Below are positions 1-8,700 of a stretch of 41,275 nucleotides of DNA, piece by piece; position 1 is the first letter of the stretch; each line of letters starts with the position of its first letter. Source of the stretch: DASWHX01 sp036397995. Lineage in GTDB: Bacteria; Bacteroidota; Bacteroidia; Cytophagales; Cyclobacteriaceae. The notes below the pieces were generated by a model that was not told where the DNA came from, did not search any database, and saw nothing but the letters and a program-made list of their open reading frames with translations. The translations under genes were made by a program, and so were the position numbers. The stretch spans positions 1-41,275 of the forward strand of contig DASWHX010000188.1 in assembly GCA_036397995.1 (NCBI GenBank), in the 5' to 3' direction.

Positions 1-417
1 TTTAGATCATTCCAGGCAAACAAAGAGGAAGGCCAGTCAGAACGGAGCTGGGATTCCAAAAAACCAAAATCAATCTCCAGATTGATCCCTTCAAAACTAG
101 CTTGCGGCTCAAACTTAAGTGCCTATAAGTTTGTTGAAATTGGAAGTGGGGGACCTATACACTTCCGGAAGGATGAAATTGAAGCTCAATTCTTTCCTAA
201 TCCGGCTAAAGATTACATTACAATAAAGCATAATATATCTCCGCTAAAAAAGCCCTATGTAAAAATCTACGATTCACAAGGAGGGGAGCTGGTGGTTGAT
301 AAAGCTCTTTCTTATGAAGAAAATCAAATAAATATATCGCATTTGGCATGCGGAAATTACGTAATTCATATTAATTTTAATGGGGGAGTTTTTATTAGTC
401 AATTGATAAAAGAATGA
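1..417 (+). CDS. C-terminal part of a T9SS-sorted secreted protein (5' end outside window)
   Basis: The frame is open from base 1 to the TGA at 417, so this is the tail of a longer protein. A TTG at 82 is the only internal initiator that would give a short protein and is not needed. The last ~75 residues form a typical type IX secretion C-terminal domain: FFPNPAKDYITI opens it, followed by alternating beta strands (VKIYDSQG, GNYVIHI) and a short basic/acidic end (LIKE). Family knowledge: this domain carries cargo across the outer membrane by the Por/T9SS machine and is then cleaved. The passenger's function is not visible. The stop overlaps the next gene's ATG by 4 bases (ATGA), suggesting co-translation with the lipoprotein. 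Confidence 0.75.
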   Translation, partial: FRSFQANKEEGQSERSWDSKKPKSISRLIPSKLACGSNLSAYKFVEIGSGGPIHFRKDEIEAQFFPNPAKDYITIKHNISPLKKPYVKIYDSQGGELVVDKALSYEENQINISHLACGNYVIHINFNGGVFISQLIKE

Positions 418-941
418 AGAAGGCAATTGTTCTTTTTATAGGATTGGCTCTGGTTAATTCCTGCAATCCTTTTACAGGTAAGCCAGAAAATATTTATGCT
501 TACTTTGTTTTCAGTCAATCAGAAGGAGATTTTTTCAACTCAGAACCTCTATATGATGAAACGGAATTAAGAGTGGCCAACCCAAATATACCGGGAAAGC
601 ATCCCTTTATTGAAGTGAAAGAAAGGGATGGTTTTCATCAGTTTGGCTTGAGTGGGTGGACAGTTCCAATAACTTATTTTGATTATGGCAATGGAGATGT
701 GGATACTCTTGCGGTTTCCCTCGATCCAGATTTTGATTTGCCAATGAGTAATTTCAATCGGCTTAAGAGTGTGAAATTTTATTTGAATAATATTCTAATC
801 GAAGAGTGGGATTTCAAGAATCATCCCGAAAAAAGAGATTCTATCTTGATGTTTAATACCGAAGAAGCACGATTGAATGGATTTAATAGTGAGGTGGTTA
901 TAAGAGTGCCAAAGTCTCCAGATCTAGATGAACTTAATTAG
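414..941 (+). CDS. small lipoprotein, function unknown
   Basis: This 175-residue protein starts with a lipoprotein signal: a basic MKK, a hydrophobic stretch, and a lipobox ending LVNSC with Cys17 as the lipidated residue. The remainder is soluble, Asp/Glu-rich and beta-looking, with no transmembrane segment and no family I recognise. It overlaps the preceding T9SS-cargo gene by 4 bases, so the two are probably translated together, and the lipoprotein may act with that surface or secreted protein. It is followed by an 80-base convergent gap with no clear terminator. Confidence 0.7.
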   Translation: MKKAIVLFIGLALVNSCNPFTGKPENIYAYFVFSQSEGDFFNSEPLYDETELRVANPNIPGKHPFIEVKERDGFHQFGLSGWTVPITYFDYGNGDVDTLAVSLDPDFDLPMSNFNRLKSVKFYLNNILIEEWDFKNHPEKRDSILMFNTEEARLNGFNSEVVIRVPKSPDLDELN

Positions 942-1021
942 TTCCGCCACGGGGAGCAGATGTCTATCACCCTACATAAATTTTACTTTGAATTAAGATT
1001 CTTACGCCATCAGATGCATAC

Positions 1022-1795
1022 CTACCATTCAATATTTTTCTTATCAAGAAAAGCCTCAATACCTTTCCTGCAATCTTTACTCTCTCTTGCTTTTGCGTTC
1101 AATTTTGCCGCATAATCCAACGCCTCCTCTTCATTCATCTTTTGTACCTTATGAATTAATTGCTTTGTCATTTTCATGGATTCTCCGCTGTTATCCGAAA
1201 CTAATTTCTTCGCAAAATTAAGTACTGATGATTCAAGTTCATTTGCCTCTACAACCTTATAAACAAGTCCAAAATTAACGGCTGTTTCGGCGTCGATAAG
1301 GTCTCCACTCAACAATAACTGCTTAGCTCTGCCCTCACCGGCTTTCTTTATCAGAAAAAGAGTAACTATTGCTGGAATAAAGCCAATCTTCACTTCGGTG
1401 TATCCAATCTTTGCCTGGTTAGATGCGAAAACATAGTCGCATAGGGTAATTATACCGGCACCGCCGGCAATGGCATGTCCATGCATTTGTGCAATAACAA
1501 TTTTGTCTGATTGATAAATTCTGTAAAAAAGATTCTTCAGTTGAGTAGAGTCCTCAAGATTCTCTTCAAAAGTATTTTGTTGCAATTGCTTCAGATATTC
1601 CAAATCAGCTCCGGCACAAAAAACATCGCCTTCTGCCTTGATGATGACGACCTTAGTACGTTTATCCTTATCAATTTTGGCAAATGTTTCGTCTAGTTCG
1701 CGAACAAATTGATTATTTAATGCATTTCGCTTTGCTGGTCTGCTTAGAATTACGGTTGCAATTCTTTGTTCAACAGAATATTTAACAAATTCCAT
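1022..1795 (-). CDS. enoyl-CoA hydratase/isomerase family protein
   Basis: A 257-residue crotonase-fold enzyme of normal length. The oxyanion-hole segment FCAGADL (residues 59-65) and the second oxyanion glycines (IAGGAG, 109-114) are present, as is the C-terminal helix region. Rat enoyl-CoA hydratase uses two glutamates. The second is seen here as E134 in YTEVKIGF, but the first (in GGGCELAMMCD-type motifs) is replaced by Ile in GGAGIITLCD. Bacteroidota proteins annotated as methylglutaconyl-CoA hydratase share this look, so a role in leucine or another branched acyl-CoA pathway is possible but unproven. Its ATG lies 45 bases from the comEC stop on the same strand. A perfect -7 element is present in that gap, so it may have its own promoter. 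Confidence 0.85.
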   Translation of the reverse strand: MEFVKYSVEQRIATVILSRPAKRNALNNQFVRELDETFAKIDKDKRTKVVIIKAEGDVFCAGADLEYLKQLQQNTFEENLEDSTQLKNLFYRIYQSDKIVIAQMHGHAIAGGAGIITLCDYVFASNQAKIGYTEVKIGFIPAIVTLFLIKKAGEGRAKQLLLSGDLIDAETAVNFGLVYKVVEANELESSVLNFAKKLVSDNSGESMKMTKQLIHKVQKMNEEEALDYAAKLNAKARESKDCRKGIEAFLDKKNIEW

Positions 1796-1809
1796 TATTT
1801 GCCTTCATT

Positions 1810-1817
1810 CAAATTTA
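1810..1817 (-). promoter_or_regulatory. candidate -7 promoter element of the enoyl-CoA hydratase gene
   Basis: On the minus strand the bases read TAAATTTG, a perfect match to the Bacteroidota -7 consensus TAnnTTTG, 14 bases before the ATG. No TTG is seen 17-23 bases upstream, so this is half of a promoter at best and could be chance in AT-rich DNA. Confidence 0.35.
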
Positions 1818-1840
1818 CTGGAATATATAATTAATTAACA

Positions 1841-3424
1841 TTAATGATAGTACATCCATAAGGTAAAAATTCTACTAATGAAGAAAACACCAATGAGTGC
1901 ACACGAATAAATCAGCCAACTGTACTTTCTTTTTAACCAGAAAATGCTCAAACTACAAATTAACAAATAGAGCAAAATCACCTCTTTTGTACCGAAAACT
2001 CTGGTGGAAATAACATTTAAAGGTAATTTATTTAATAGCTCAACAGATAGCAACATCATATTTACAAACTTGTCCAATAGATAAGCCAGTCCCTGTTGAA
2101 AAAAATCAATAAACCCAATTGCAATAAATAAGATTGCACCATTTAGAATTATAAAAACAGCAGGAATTACCAGCAGGTTACTTAAGAGGAAATAGGTGGG
2201 AAATTGCTTAAAATAATATAACGATAATGGCAAGGTTCCAATTTGTGCAGCAAGTGAAATAGCCAACAGGGTCCATAACTTTGGAGGAATCCAAACAGGT
2301 TGAGCTCGGGTTAACTTTGGTCCAAAAAATAATATAGACAGAACAGCAAGGTAAGACAGCTGAAAACCCACCGAAAAGAGCAATCCAGGCTCAAAAAGCA
2401 AAATCATAAATGCACTGGCAAATACAAGGTTGAAAGCATTACTTCGTCTATCAATCAACTTTCCCAAGGCCAATATACTGAACATGGTAACTGCCCGGAC
2501 CACCGAAGGGCTAAGTCCTGTGATAAGGGCATAAAACCAAAGTTGTATTACAATGAAGGTGATTATCAAATATTTCCATCTTGTATTTATTAATTTATTG
2601 AAAATGAATAAAAATATTCCATAAAATATTCCAACGTGTAAACCAGAAACCGCCAAAACATGCATGGTGCCTGAATTGCTAAAATTCTCTTTCACATCCG
2701 GATCAAGATCGCTCTTCTGACCAATGGTTAGGGCCTTGAGAACTCCACCCGACTGGCTGTCCCCGAAATATTTGTCAATAGTTTGCTCAATTTGAATTCG
2801 GGTGTTAAAGGCAAGACTTTGATGTAATGGGATATCTCTTACACTTTTTGCAACAACTTTCTTTGGAGTAATATATTGAGTTAAGTAAATACCTTGTAAC
2901 GCGTAATATGCTTTGAAGTCAAACTCTAAATTATCATTAAAATTTTTAATGGTATCAGGATGGGATTTTACCAGCAGAAGATCTCCCAGTTTCCCATCAA
3001 CATCTTCCGTAAGAGTAACTAAAATCCTGTGGTTACATTTCCTCCAGTTCCCATCAATTTGAAATCCGATAATTTCTGCAATTCCCCTGTTACGCTCGCC
3101 CTTTTTATCCAATGGTTTATTTAACCAGAGTAAGAAACTTTCTGATTCCAAAAGTTTTGGTGAATTAAGGTGGGGGTTTTCTGTTTGTAATTGATTGGAG
3201 TAAATACTCCATCCTCCCAAATAAATGGTTAGCAGACCAAGTATGCCAACCAGATGGCTATTGCTGAATAATTTTTTCCTGAAACTAATGGCAACCCCTA
3301 AATACGCTGACAACAAAATGAAGTAGGAGAAATCATGAGGAATGGCGGCATATCTGCATGATAATATACCTAAAGAAAAAACCAGGGTTAACCTGGCAAA
3401 CGGCATGGGCGCTAGTTCTTGCAC
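1841..3424 (-). CDS. comEC: ComEC/Rec2-family DNA-uptake channel, short form
   Basis: A 527-residue polytopic membrane protein with two N-terminal helices, a soluble DUF4131-like domain (about residues 80-200), then the competence domain with the hallmark MHVLAVSGLHVG at 254-265 followed by many transmembrane helices. Family role: inner-membrane channel that passes single-stranded DNA into the cytoplasm during transformation. The C-terminal metallo-beta-lactamase-like domain of longer ComEC proteins is absent. The chain ends soon after the last helix with a clean TAA, and no remnant is seen downstream. The start used is GTG at 3424; an ATG at 3406 (Met7) is an alternative. It lies 24 bases after phoH on the same strand, probably one transcript. 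Confidence 0.85.
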   Translation of the reverse strand: MQELAPMPFARLTLVFSLGILSCRYAAIPHDFSYFILLSAYLGVAISFRKKLFSNSHLVGILGLLTIYLGGWSIYSNQLQTENPHLNSPKLLESESFLLWLNKPLDKKGERNRGIAEIIGFQIDGNWRKCNHRILVTLTEDVDGKLGDLLLVKSHPDTIKNFNDNLEFDFKAYYALQGIYLTQYITPKKVVAKSVRDIPLHQSLAFNTRIQIEQTIDKYFGDSQSGGVLKALTIGQKSDLDPDVKENFSNSGTMHVLAVSGLHVGIFYGIFLFIFNKLINTRWKYLIITFIVIQLWFYALITGLSPSVVRAVTMFSILALGKLIDRRSNAFNLVFASAFMILLFEPGLLFSVGFQLSYLAVLSILFFGPKLTRAQPVWIPPKLWTLLAISLAAQIGTLPLSLYYFKQFPTYFLLSNLLVIPAVFIILNGAILFIAIGFIDFFQQGLAYLLDKFVNMMLLSVELLNKLPLNVISTRVFGTKEVILLYLLICSLSIFWLKRKYSWLIYSCALIGVFFISRIFTLWMYYH

Positions 3425-3448
3425 CCCACAATATAATTATATTAATAA

Positions 3449-4405
3449 CTAGTTGTCTTTTTTGATTATTGTTTTTTGATATGCTTCAACAATATCTCGC
3501 ACAATTTTATGCCTGACGACATCTTTTGGTTGTAATTCAATGAAACCAACCCCGGGAATATCCTTCAGAATACCTATTGCTTCTGCCAAACCGGAGTTCT
3601 GATTCTTCGGTAAATCAATTTGGGTCATATCTCCTGTAACAATTACTTTGGAACTCGGCCCCATCCTTGTAAGGAACATTTTGATTTGCATCGGAGTTGT
3701 ATTCTGTGCTTCGTCAAGAAGAATGAAAGCATTGTTTAATGTTCTGCCACGCATATATGCCAATGGAGCAATTTCAATGACGCGGCTTTCCAGATAAAAT
3801 TTCAATTTCTCAAAAGGAACCATTTCATCGAGGCTGTCATATATCGGGCGCAGATAGGGATCAATCTTTTCCTTTAGATCTCCGGGAAGGTATCCGAGAT
3901 TTTCTCCAGCCTCTACAGCGGGTCTGGTTATAATTATTTTTTTTACTTCCTTATTCTTAAGAGCCTGAACAGCCATTGCAACCGAAACAAAGGTCTTTCC
4001 GGTACCAGCAGGTCCAACAACAAAAATAACATCATTCTCACGCACGCTGTAAACCAGTTTTTGCTGATTAATTGTTCTCGGCTTTATTACTGACCCGCTT
4101 GGACCGTATATGAGAACTTCATCTTTTGAAGGGATTTCTTTTTCTTCGTTAATGTTTGAAGTCAAAACATCCTGAATATTTGTATGAGTAATTTTACCGT
4201 ACTTATGATAATGTTCCAGCAGGGAATTCAGTATCGCATTGATTCGAAGAATCTCTGCTGAGTTTCCTTTAATCCTTATCTCATTGCCTCTGGAAATTAT
4301 TTTACTTTTAGGAAATGCCGATGCCACTTCTTTGATATTCTGATCTTCAATTCCAAGAAAATCTATCAGGGAAATATTTTCAAGTGTGATTACCTTTTCT
4401 ACCAA
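3449..4405 (-). CDS. phoH: PhoH family P-loop NTPase
   Basis: A 318-residue PhoH/YbeZ-type protein. Residues 1-85 form a small KH/R3H-like N-terminal domain. The ATPase core carries Walker A GPAGTGKT (131-138), the RPAVEAGENLGYLPGDL segment, and Walker B with DEAQ (231-234). The family is linked to RNA metabolism and ribosome biology, often with YbeY, though the reaction is poorly defined. The start is TTG at 4405: the frame upstream has no ATG, and the LVEKVITLEN start matches where homologues usually begin. Two TAAATTTG sequences on the minus strand (4471-4478 and 4480-4487) could be -7 elements giving a ~60-base leader. Divergent from the SAM-adenosyltransferase gene. Confidence 0.92.
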   Translation of the reverse strand: MVEKVITLENISLIDFLGIEDQNIKEVASAFPKSKIISRGNEIRIKGNSAEILRINAILNSLLEHYHKYGKITHTNIQDVLTSNINEEKEIPSKDEVLIYGPSGSVIKPRTINQQKLVYSVRENDVIFVVGPAGTGKTFVSVAMAVQALKNKEVKKIIITRPAVEAGENLGYLPGDLKEKIDPYLRPIYDSLDEMVPFEKLKFYLESRVIEIAPLAYMRGRTLNNAFILLDEAQNTTPMQIKMFLTRMGPSSKVIVTGDMTQIDLPKNQNSGLAEAIGILKDIPGVGFIELQPKDVVRHKIVRDIVEAYQKTIIKKDN

Positions 4406-4497
4406 ACGTTGCAGATTTGAATTTAAATTACTTGATCTTTAAATGGTTGAAAATTAATTATTTTTACTCACAAATTTAGCAAATTTATTATCCTTTC

Positions 4498-5262
4498 ATG
4501 GCCATCATCACATTTACATCGGATTTCGGAGAAACCGACCATTACATTGCAGCCGTGAAAGCCAGGATCCTTGCATTTAATCCTAATTTAACCATAGTTG
4601 ACATAACCCACAACGTGCAAGCAGGAGATTTAGCCCATGCTTCTTTTGTGGTGAAATCAGTGTATAGAGATTTTCCGAAAGGAACAACTCACCTGATTGC
4701 TGTGGGTTCAGCAAAATCCCGATTTGTGGGTTTAAAGGTTAATGAACATTATTTTCTTGGGCATGACAACGGCTTATTTGGATTGATTACTGAAGAAACA
4801 AGCACTGAAGCAATAGATTTGAACAATCCTCACAAGATACGAAGTCAGTTCCCGGCAAAGGATATATTAGCCACTGCAGCGGCAAAATTGGCAAGTGGAG
4901 TTGGATTTTCAGACCTGGGCGTGCGAATTGATGATTTTAAGATAATGATACCCCGCAGAGTGAAATCAACAAAATCTCAAATTGCCGGGCATGTGATCAG
5001 GGTAGATTACTACGGAAATCTTATCTCAAATATTGAAGAAGAGACTTTTCGTTTCCTCACCAGGGATAAGCGATTTGCAATATCCTTTGGTCGCGAACGA
5101 GCTTTTCATGTTCATGATTATTATGATTCAGTTGAGAACGGTGAGTGTTTCATAATTTTTAACAGTCTGGGGTTACTTGAAATTGGAATCAACAAAGGCA
5201 ATGCCGCGCAGCTGCTTGGGCTTGATTATGATAGCCCGATAATTATTAATATTGAACAATAA
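4498..5262 (+). CDS. SAM hydroxide adenosyltransferase (DUF62) family protein with altered catalytic positions
   Basis: The 254-residue length and both domains fit the SAM-dependent chlorinase/fluorinase/hydroxide adenosyltransferase family. The N-terminus has TSDFGETDHYIAAVK (7-21), and HYFLGHDNGLFG (84-95) is the conserved mid-motif. Known family members convert SAM plus water to adenosine and methionine, using an Asp-Arg-His triad. By eye, the usual VDPGVG segment is VGSAKSR here (69-75), replacing the Asp, and the usual FHGRD is FPAKD (118-122), losing the His; Arg75 may remain. The fold is secure, but the reaction is therefore uncertain. The stop codon overlaps the start of the next gene by one base (TAATG), so the two are translationally coupled. 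Confidence 0.85.
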   Translation: MAIITFTSDFGETDHYIAAVKARILAFNPNLTIVDITHNVQAGDLAHASFVVKSVYRDFPKGTTHLIAVGSAKSRFVGLKVNEHYFLGHDNGLFGLITEETSTEAIDLNNPHKIRSQFPAKDILATAAAKLASGVGFSDLGVRIDDFKIMIPRRVKSTKSQIAGHVIRVDYYGNLISNIEEETFRFLTRDKRFAISFGRERAFHVHDYYDSVENGECFIIFNSLGLLEIGINKGNAAQLLGLDYDSPIIINIEQ

Positions 5263-5555
5263 TGCTGACACGAATTGTAATAATGAATTTTGAAGAGGAG
5301 AATATTCAGAGCTTCCTGAAAATCTTTGAACAGGCTGAGAATAAGATCCGGACACTACCTGGCTGTATTCACCTGGAATTAAAAAGAAATGTGCATAATC
5401 ATTCCCAACTGGCAACTATTAGCAAATGGAATTCAGAAAAAGAGTTAAATAACTATCGTGATTCAGAATTCTTTAAGGACACCTGGCAAAAAACCAAAGC
5501 ATTGTTTTCAACTGATGCGGAAGCTTTTTCTTTTGTAGATGTTGATCTTAAATAA
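5262..5555 (+). CDS. small ABM-fold (antibiotic biosynthesis monooxygenase-like) protein
   Basis: A 97-residue ferredoxin-like alpha/beta protein. The pattern MLTRIVIMNFE, a helix ending near residue 30, PGCIHLELKRN and ISKWNSEKELNNYRDSEFF is that of the ABM/quinol monooxygenase family, whose members oxidise small molecules without cofactor or serve as binding modules. No substrate can be read from the sequence. It begins in the TAATG overlap with the SAM-adenosyltransferase family gene, so the pair is almost certainly co-expressed and may share a pathway. The tRNA-Leu promoter begins right after its stop. Confidence 0.7.
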   Translation: MLTRIVIMNFEEENIQSFLKIFEQAENKIRTLPGCIHLELKRNVHNHSQLATISKWNSEKELNNYRDSEFFKDTWQKTKALFSTDAEAFSFVDVDLK

Positions 5556-5586
5556 TTGTAAAAATGGGCATCATGCAATATGTTTG
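5556..5586 (+). promoter_or_regulatory. promoter of tRNA-Leu
   Basis: TTG at 5556-5558, a 20-base spacer and TATGTTTG at 5579-5586 match both boxes of the Bacteroidota housekeeping promoter (TTTG and TAnnTTTG). Transcription would begin around 5590-5593, just before the mature tRNA at 5598. This is one of the two best promoters in the window. Confidence 0.8.
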
Positions 5587-5597
5587 CGTGCTTTAGA

Positions 5598-5679
5598 GCC
5601 GAAGTGGCGGAATTGGTAGACGCGCACGACTCAAAATCGTGTTCCTTCGGGAGTGAGGGTTCGATTCCCTCCTTCGGTA
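5598..5679 (+). tRNA. tRNA-Leu (anticodon CAA)
   Basis: An 82-base class II tRNA. The acceptor stem is GCCGAAG (5598-5604) with CTTCGGT (5672-5678), including a terminal G-U pair, and the discriminator is A at 5679. The anticodon stem is CACGA/TCGTG with loop CTCAAAA, giving anticodon CAA at 5632-5634, which reads UUG. The long variable arm and the T arm GAGGG-TTCGATT-CCCTC (5655-5671) are as expected for Leu. CCA is not encoded: the acceptor end is followed by CAAAAAA. An open frame running through this RNA is not a gene. Confidence 0.97.
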
Positions 5680-5680
5680 C

Positions 5681-5706
5681 AAAAAAGGCCTGTATTAGGC
5701 ATTTTT
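5681..5706. terminator. bidirectional intrinsic terminator between tRNA-Leu and the T9SS cargo gene
   Basis: A stem GCCT (5688-5691), loop GTATT and AGGC (5697-5700) is extended by a run of A (5681-5686) facing a run of T (5702-5706) across one G-A mismatch. Read rightward it ends in five T and terminates the tRNA; read leftward it ends in six T and terminates the converging minus-strand gene, whose stop is at 5707. Confidence 0.75.
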
Positions 5707-8700
5707 CTATTCAACAAGAAGTTTGGTTTGATATCTTTTTAAAACATTACTTACAATTACAAAATGAATTCCTTTATTGAGATCCTGGTCCAAGTCGAGG
5801 TTAATCGAATTACCGCTATATACAACTTCCTTCCTTATTATTGTATTTCCAGTGGGTCCGATGAGCGTAATACTCAGAGGATCGCCATTAATTGCAATTT
5901 CCGGATTCATATCAATGGTTATTTTTCCAATGATGCCGGATGAAACAGGATTAGGATAAATTACCGGCGTGCTGGCCAACAAATCATTCTTTTCTACCGA
6001 AACCACCTTTGAATAGGTATACTTACCACTAAAATCTATTTGTTTGAGACGGTAATAATTGACACCATTTAAAGGTCTGTCTTTTATAATGTAAAAATTT
6101 TCTTCAGAAGTTGACCCATGACCCTTTACCTCAGAAATTTTCAGAAATTCCCTCCCATTCATGGACTTCTCTATTTCAAAACGATCATTCTCAATTTCGC
6201 TTGAAGTTATCCAGGAAATCTCTGCAAACTTATTTTTCAATTCAGCTTTGAAATCAGTTAAAATTACCGGCAGTGGATTCACACCCCCTTTACTTCCGAA
6301 AGAGACCGGGCTAAAACTTGAGAGATAGGCTGTTATCGAACCTTCGCCTCCACCTGGTCCCACGACACTTCCTTCACCAACTGCGCCGAACATGTCTTCC
6401 CACCGGCTCGAAGTACTATTATAATGCGCAAATGTTAAATCTTCCTCATCCGTAATCTCACTAAAATCAGCATCTTTCCAAAATAGAGTAACCTCCGCCG
6501 AAATTCCTTCAGAAGGACTCACATCCCAGTATTCAATACCACTGATGGTGGCCAGAGTTGGATCAATATCATCACTATTCGGAACTGAGCCAATGAAATA
6601 TTCAGCAGTAGTGGTTAAGGTTGAAGCGCCGCCAGTAATGTTACTCACACTAAGGGGCGACCACCGGTCGATTGTTCCATTACTATCGCCTAATGGAAAC
6701 TCAAAATCTGTAGTTCCGTTTTTCTGCACAGGTCCATCAATAAATCTCTGATTACCTGACCCTGTGGAAATTCCACCTTCCCTAAATATGATTTTCGCTG
6801 TGGAAGAAGTTTTTATTATTCCACTCATGAAATCAAGTTGGTTTAAGTTAACATCCGAAATTAAGGTGAGTTGAGGAATCGTTGGGCTGGTATTATTGGC
6901 AACAACCCGGTTGAAATAAATACCGTCCGTGCCGGCTCCAGTCAAAGATTGAGCAGGAATAACCTGAGGTGAGTTACCATTAAATGTCATGTAACTTTGA
7001 TCATTAAAACTAATATCACCGAAGTTTAATGGTCGTAATAGTTCACCGCCTAAAGTAAGGGAAGAGTTATTGAACAGGAAGAGCGTTGCATTTTGCTGAT
7101 TTTTACTGGAAATTGTAAAATCTCCCATCACATTTAAATTTGAATTATCAAGCAGATATAGTTTATTCCTTTCCGTTGTTAAACCGAAGTCCGTATCAAT
7201 AGTCAATTGCGAATTTCCACTTACAACTATGGCTGCATCTTGTTTAAGTGTTGTTGTCATCGCGGAAGAAGAATGAGATAAAATAGCCGTATGTTTTAAA
7301 TTAAGGTTACCCATTTGAAGCGTGCCTGCACTTCCGGCCACAATTCCCCCCAGAGTAAAGTTTGAAATACCTCTCTTATCTTCCCAGGTAAAATTACCGC
7401 CAATAGTTCCGTCAATATCTCCATCAAATGTTAGAAAAAGCTCCTTGCTATCGGAACTTGCATTTTGATAGATATTTACATCATTGCCCACAATTAATTT
7501 CGCATTTGTAAATGCAACACCGGATGGACTTAAATTACTTGGATTAAAAGTGAGATTGAAATTTCCTCCTACGGATAATAATGCGGGATTCAAAAGGGTG
7601 CCGGTAAGATTAATATTGAATCTCCGGTACAGGGCGTTTATAATTAGGTCTTTGCCAATGGATAACTCGCCATTTATTTCAAGTATGGTTGATCCCGCAG
7701 TAGTATTATCGGCATAAATAGCGACACTTCCGTTTGTAAAATTCATGCTGGCATTGGCTTCCACATCTAAATTAAAAAGGGAACCCCCGCCACTGTCGGT
7801 CTTTGTCAACCCATTCGGACCGTTCACAATTAAATTGGATTGATCTCTTGCCCTTATTGCAATATTGGATGTTCCTCCACTTTTTGTGACGGATATATCT
7901 CCATTTACCGTACCGGTACTGTTGTTCCAGAGCTCAAAAAGTATTGTACGGCCCAATTGTTTATTTATTATTATGTTTCCCAGAATACTGAAGCTCGAAA
8001 TATCCTCAGATTCAAACCGTAATAAGTTTGATGCTGCTCCCATCTGGTTCATTGTTAAATCGCCGGCAATGGTAATTGTGGAAGCCCCCAGTGATTCAAC
8101 GTGGATTTGAGGGGTATACGCACTTACATCAACATCCTGTTGCATAACCAGAGAACCAACGTTCAGTTTAGCATTATCCAGAGTTCTTACCTGCAAAATG
8201 TACTGAAATGTTGATAATGTTGTAGCCTCATCCTGGATCAGGTTCATCGTTCCGGAAACCGACAGTTCACTATTACCAAATAATTGGATTTCTGTGATGA
8301 ATTCCGGAAAGAAAATTGTTCCATCTGTCCAACCACCTGTTAAATAATTGTAATTCAGATCCCCTGCTACGCTTGTCGTTCCTCCCGTCATAAACAATCT
8401 ACAGCCAATGTCTTGTCCTTCATTCTCCCTGATAAAATTCATATTCCCGCCAATATCTAAGAGAGCGCCATCGGCCATAATAATTTCAACTTCCTTCAGA
8501 ATACCCGGCGCCATTTCCAACTGAACATCCCGTACCACAGAAAGACCCGCACCAGCGTACATTTCCACCGTGGCCGTATAATTCTCTTTGTTATTAATTA
8601 GCAACGAATTAATTATGTGAGCCGTGTTTATTATAACATCACGGTTTATTATTACATCATCCGAAGAAGCTGGAACACCTGCCGGACTCCAGATAGCCGG

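Noticed and set aside
1841..3424. comEC as a truncated pseudogene
   Set aside because: The frame is intact with conserved motifs and a normal stop, and no homologous remnant follows, so a naturally short form is more likely.
5580..5780. Open frame across the tRNA-Leu gene and its terminator
   Set aside because: It covers a clear tRNA with its promoter and terminator and has no protein features.
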